A stretch of 64,000 nucleotides of DNA, from positions 95,356 to 159,355 of the forward strand of contig NZ_QEYE01000009.1 of NCBI RefSeq assembly GCF_003122205.1. Reading direction: 5' to 3'. How positions within the stretch are numbered: position 1 is the stretch's first letter; the number at the start of each line of letters is the position of its first letter. This DNA comes from Maritimibacter sp. 55A14. GTDB taxonomy: Bacteria; Pseudomonadota; Alphaproteobacteria; Rhodobacterales; Rhodobacteraceae. Both the position numbers and the translations under genes were made by a program. This document shows, in pieces, positions 61,376 to 64,000 of this stretch. Under the pieces are notes generated by a model. It did no database searches and was not told the origin of the DNA. It worked only from the letters and a program-made list of their open reading frames with translations.

Positions 61376-62953
61376 ATGGCGAACGCGAGCGAACTGAATT
61401 ACGACACAAGCGCCAGCGCGCTGGACATGGCCAACAGCATTTTCGGCGACGGCGTCACCGTTCTGGGGGCCAGTTTCAGCGGTGACAGCCGGTCCTCGGC
61501 GATCTATTCGGGCGGAGACGCGCTGGCCCCCGGCACGACGCCCAGCGACGAGGGCGTGATCCTGTCCACCGGCTTCGCGCGCTCCTTCACCAATTCCTTC
61601 GGCGACGCCAACCAGAGCGGCAGCACGTCCACCAACACCTTCGGCGTCAACGACGACGCGCAATTCAACGCGCTGGCCGGCACCCGGACCCTCGATGCGG
61701 CGATCCTGGAGGTCGACTTCATCCCCGACAGCGACACGCTGACGATGCAGTTCGTCTTCTCGTCGGAGGAGTTTCCGGAATTCACCACCTCGCAATTCCA
61801 GGACATGGTGGGGGTCTGGGTGAACGGCCAGCCCGTCCAGCTTGCGGTGGGCGACGGCGATATCGACCCCAGCAACCTGAGCGCGCTCGGCAACGCCAAT
61901 CTGCTGACCGACAACACGCCCAGTGTCGCCAACACCGAGATGGACGCCTTCACCGTCACCATGACACTGAAGATGGATGTCGTGCCCGGCGTGCAGAACT
62001 CGATCCGCATCGGCATCGCCGACGTGACCGACTCCAATTACGATTCCAATCTGCTGATCGCCGGGGACAGCGTCCAGACCGCGCTGATCGCGCAGGACGA
62101 CGCTTTTTCGATCACCCCGGACGGCGCCCGGACGATCGACGTTCTGGGCAATGACACCGGGCCGTCGGGAAGCACGCTGACGATCACCCATATCAACGGG
62201 CAGGCGGTCGCCGCGGGCGATACCGTGACATTGAATACCGGCCAGCAGGTGACGCTGAACGCCGATGGCACCTTCACTGTGCAGGCCGACAGCGACGTGG
62301 AGGATATCAACTTCACATACGAGGTGCAGGAGAGCGGCAGCGGCATCACGGATGTGGCCTTCGTCTCGGTCAGCTCGATCCCCTGTTTCCTGCGCGGCAC
62401 GGCCATCCGGACGCCGCGCGGCAAGGTGCCGGTGGAGCGCCTGCGCGCGGGCGATCTGGTGGACACGCTGGATCACGGCGCGCAGCCGATCCGCTGGATC
62501 GGACGACGCGCGGTACCGGGGCAGGGACGGTTCGCCCCGGTGCGCGTGCTTGCGGGCACTTTCGGCGCGCGGCACGATCTCTTCGTGTCGCCGCAGCACC
62601 GGCTGCTGATCTGTGACCCGTGGTCGGAACTGATGTTCGGGGAACGCGAGGTTCTGGTTGCGGCGCGCGATCTGGTCAACGACCGGACCGTGCGCCAGGT
62701 CGAGAGCGCGGACGAGGTGGAGTATTTCCACGTCCTCTTCGACGCGCACCAGATAGTCTTTTCCGAAGGCGTGCCCACCGAAAGCTTCCACCCCGGCCCG
62801 CAAGTTGCGTCGATGTTCGAGCGCAGGGTGCTGGAGGAAATCTGCGCGCTCTTCCCCGAACTCGACCCGGAAACCGGCGAAGGCTACGGCGCTACGGCAC
62901 GGCTGTCGCTGAAATCCTACGAGGCGGGGCTCTTGGCCGCGCGGGTGGTCTGA
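61376..62953 (+). CDS. Secreted choice-of-anchor-L / cadherin-like / Hint-domain protein
   Basis: 525 residues, no classical signal peptide. Residues 1-210 resemble choice-of-anchor L: ANSIFGDGVTVLGASFSGDS and TMQFVFSSEEFPEFTTSQFQ. A cadherin-like/VCBS segment follows (about 215-320, ending DVEDINFTYEVQES). From Cys337 a Hint_2 domain: CFLRGTAIRTPRGKVPVERL, DLVDTLDHGAQPIRWIGRR and FVSPQHRLLI. Hint domains self-cleave at this Cys. No RTX GGxGxD repeats. Probably exported, perhaps by type I secretion, which would explain the missing signal. Start at 61376 follows GAGGGGCAGG. Confidence 0.85.
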   Translation: MANASELNYDTSASALDMANSIFGDGVTVLGASFSGDSRSSAIYSGGDALAPGTTPSDEGVILSTGFARSFTNSFGDANQSGSTSTNTFGVNDDAQFNALAGTRTLDAAILEVDFIPDSDTLTMQFVFSSEEFPEFTTSQFQDMVGVWVNGQPVQLAVGDGDIDPSNLSALGNANLLTDNTPSVANTEMDAFTVTMTLKMDVVPGVQNSIRIGIADVTDSNYDSNLLIAGDSVQTALIAQDDAFSITPDGARTIDVLGNDTGPSGSTLTITHINGQAVAAGDTVTLNTGQQVTLNADGTFTVQADSDVEDINFTYEVQESGSGITDVAFVSVSSIPCFLRGTAIRTPRGKVPVERLRAGDLVDTLDHGAQPIRWIGRRAVPGQGRFAPVRVLAGTFGARHDLFVSPQHRLLICDPWSELMFGEREVLVAARDLVNDRTVRQVESADEVEYFHVLFDAHQIVFSEGVPTESFHPGPQVASMFERRVLEEICALFPELDPETGEGYGATARLSLKSYEAGLLAARVV

Positions 62954-62961
62954 GCGCGGCC

Positions 62962-63291
62962 TCAGTCGCCGAAAAAGGGCGTCATCTGCGCCACGATCAC
63001 CGCGTTCTCGGCCAGCGCGCGGTCCATCAGGGCACGCTCCTCCGCGTCGATTTCATGACCGTCGGCCTCGCGGTCCGCGAGCGTGCCATAGCCGGTGACG
63101 TCGAGCGGGGCGAGATCGGCCTGTTTGAGGATCGCCACGGTCTCGCGCACCGCCTCGGCCTCGTCCACGCCGGAGGAAAAGCACATCAGCGCCGCGCCGG
63201 TCGCGCCCTCGGGCAGCCCGTCGCCGGGCTTGCGGCCGACCTCCACGAGCAGGGTGAAGACCTGCTGGCTGCGCTTCTGCGTTTCGGTCAT
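62962..63291 (-). CDS. Hypothetical protein, 109 aa
   Basis: Small soluble acidic protein beginning MTETQKRSQQVFTLLVEVGR and containing GAALMCFSSGVDEAEAVRET and ALMDRALAENAVIVAQMTPF. Predicted alpha/beta, no motif or family I recognise. Codon use matches the chromosome, so it is probably native rather than part of the AT-rich patch beyond. Convergent with the Hint gene (8 nt between stops). Confidence 0.65.
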   Translation of the reverse strand: MTETQKRSQQVFTLLVEVGRKPGDGLPEGATGAALMCFSSGVDEAEAVRETVAILKQADLAPLDVTGYGTLADREADGHEIDAEERALMDRALAENAVIVAQMTPFFGD

Positions 63292-63538
63292 CGCGATCTC
63301 CCGGCGGCTGGCGCCGTTGTCGCGGCACCGCGCGGGCTTGTCAATGGAACCGGGCGGGGGCGGCGCGCCATATGAGCGACGGGCTTCCGGCTGGAGGAAG
63401 CCTGGCGGCTCGGTGGGGGGTGACGCCCAAGGAGGGGCGAGGGCCGATGGATGGCGGGTTTGCGGGACAAAGCTGACGTTTGACTAGAAGGACGACGAAA
63501 GAGTTAAGGAAGAAAAGGTATCTAACTTTTTCATTTTC

Positions 63539-63871
63539 TTAGAGCATTTTATGCAAGTGTTCGATGTGCGTTGCTATGCCAGCGGGAAGGTAATAATGGG
63601 TGATTTCCTCTTCTCCATCCGGTCCTTTGTATTGATAGGTTTGAATGGGCTCCAATTCGTACTGTGCATTCCCTGTCAAAACACCGACCGCATGCATTTC
63701 CGTCGCTTTCGACGCCCCTAGTACTTTCTTGAATACCGGTGCGCCGCTCGCTCCCTTCAAAGCAGGAAACGATAGTTCTAACTGTCTTAGACCGCCAGGT
63801 CTTTCTCGATGAAAATGCACACAATTGCCATGGCGCAAACTGCCAAAAAATTTTGGATTCGGTCCCGTCAC
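63539..63871 (-). pseudogene. 5'-truncated trypsin-like serine peptidase in an AT-rich patch
   Basis: About 110 codons of the C-terminal part of a trypsin-like peptidase. The catalytic Ser is in SFPALKGASGAPVF (GxSGxP), with VGVLTGNAQYELEP downstream of it; the His and Asp of the triad are missing. The frame runs into an IS element at its 5' side with only a short readable lead-in, so the N-terminal half lies beyond the insertion, outside the window, or is lost. The region is about 45% GC against well over 60% around it, and codon use differs, indicating recent transfer. Confidence 0.75.
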
Positions 63872-64000
63872 TCGGGTCAGGACCCATTGATTTCAGCCGA
63901 GCATCGTGATTCACCGCCTGAAAACAGAGCGGTGACATGTCTGATCTTTACTGGCTGAGCGACGCGCAGATGGCGCGTCTGGAACCCTATTTTCCGAAGT
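63872..64000 (+). mobile_element. Left end of an IS5-family insertion sequence (runs off window)
   Basis: Starts near 63872-63880 with GGGTCAGGACCCATTGATTT, a likely terminal inverted repeat, and carries the 5' end of a transposase. It interrupts the trypsin-like gene. The exact boundary, the target duplication and the right end cannot be set from this window. Confidence 0.7.
63937..64000 (+). CDS. IS5-family transposase, N-terminal 21 codons (partial)
   Basis: Begins MSDLYWLSDAQMARLEPYFP, the N-terminus typical of IS5-family (IS427-like) transposases in alphaproteobacteria, often made by a programmed frameshift between two frames. The rest, including the DDE residues, is outside the window. 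Confidence 0.8.
   Translation, partial: MSDLYWLSDAQMARLEPYFPK

Overview
The window is chromosomal DNA of a high-GC alphaproteobacterium, most likely order Rhodobacterales (Rhodobacteraceae/Roseobacteraceae type). Evidence: a CcrM-type GANTC methyltransferase; the mutY-DUF721-dsbA block; the PmbA / inositol-phosphatase-like / DUF4170 / waaA / lpxK block; DUF2125, HlyD/PrtD-type secretion and Hint-domain proteins; and strong G/C preference at third codon positions throughout. The last ~0.5 kb is clearly AT-richer and looks imported.

Layout. 1-2.2 kb: start of modC, modB and modA (molybdate ABC importer) behind a near-perfect ModE-like inverted repeat. 2.2-6.7 kb: SLC13/TrkA-C permease, family-39-type glycosyltransferase, and a LacI-type regulator with its own candidate operators. 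6.9-11.8 kb: tRNA-Arg(CCT), small unknown proteins, a membrane-anchored regulator whose winged helix is C-terminal, rnhB, ccrM (promoter carries three GANTC sites) and a double-cupin protein. 11.8-19 kb: AlkB-type hydroxylase, mutY/DUF721/dsbA, a DMT exporter and an SDR/crotonase/unknown operon. 19-31.6 kb: DUF2125 protein, the lipid A/Kdo block (pmbA to lpxK), rsmD, ferredoxin-reductase-like flavoprotein, peroxiredoxin, MscS channel, phhB, GNAT, GDPD and RidA genes. 31.7-37.2 kb: type I secretion ABC/HlyD pair, mlaA-mlaC and a rhamnosyltransferase-like gene. 37.2-41.3 kb: bifunctional PBP1 and glnK-amtB. 41.3-47.3 kb: LysR regulator divergent from a four-gene CoA-dependent catabolic operon (class II aldolase, acyl-CoA dehydrogenase, NDP-forming CoA ligase, CaiD-like hydratase). 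47.4-52 kb: RhtA-like exporter with Lrp regulator, Clp-fold protease, methyltransferase, YciI and flavoprotein genes. 52.3-54.6 kb: complete queC-queD-queE-queF operon for preQ1 behind a preQ1-I riboswitch. 54.7-61 kb: ProC-like protein, MltB-like lytic transglycosylase, RNase R, DUF2064 protein and dapE. 61.4-64 kb: choice-of-anchor-L/Hint secreted protein, a small unknown, then an AT-rich patch with a 5'-truncated trypsin-like peptidase cut by an IS5-family element that runs off the end.

Most of the window is housekeeping. The best regulatory signals are the preQ1-I riboswitch (54591-54624), the GANTC cluster before ccrM, the ModE-like operator before modA and the LacI operators. The least ordinary proteins are the inverted-topology winged-helix membrane protein at 7.4-8.1 kb, the Hint protein at 61.4 kb, and the broken foreign peptidase at the right edge, which probably marks the border of an accessory island continuing outside the window. 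No CRISPR array, rRNA or prophage was seen.
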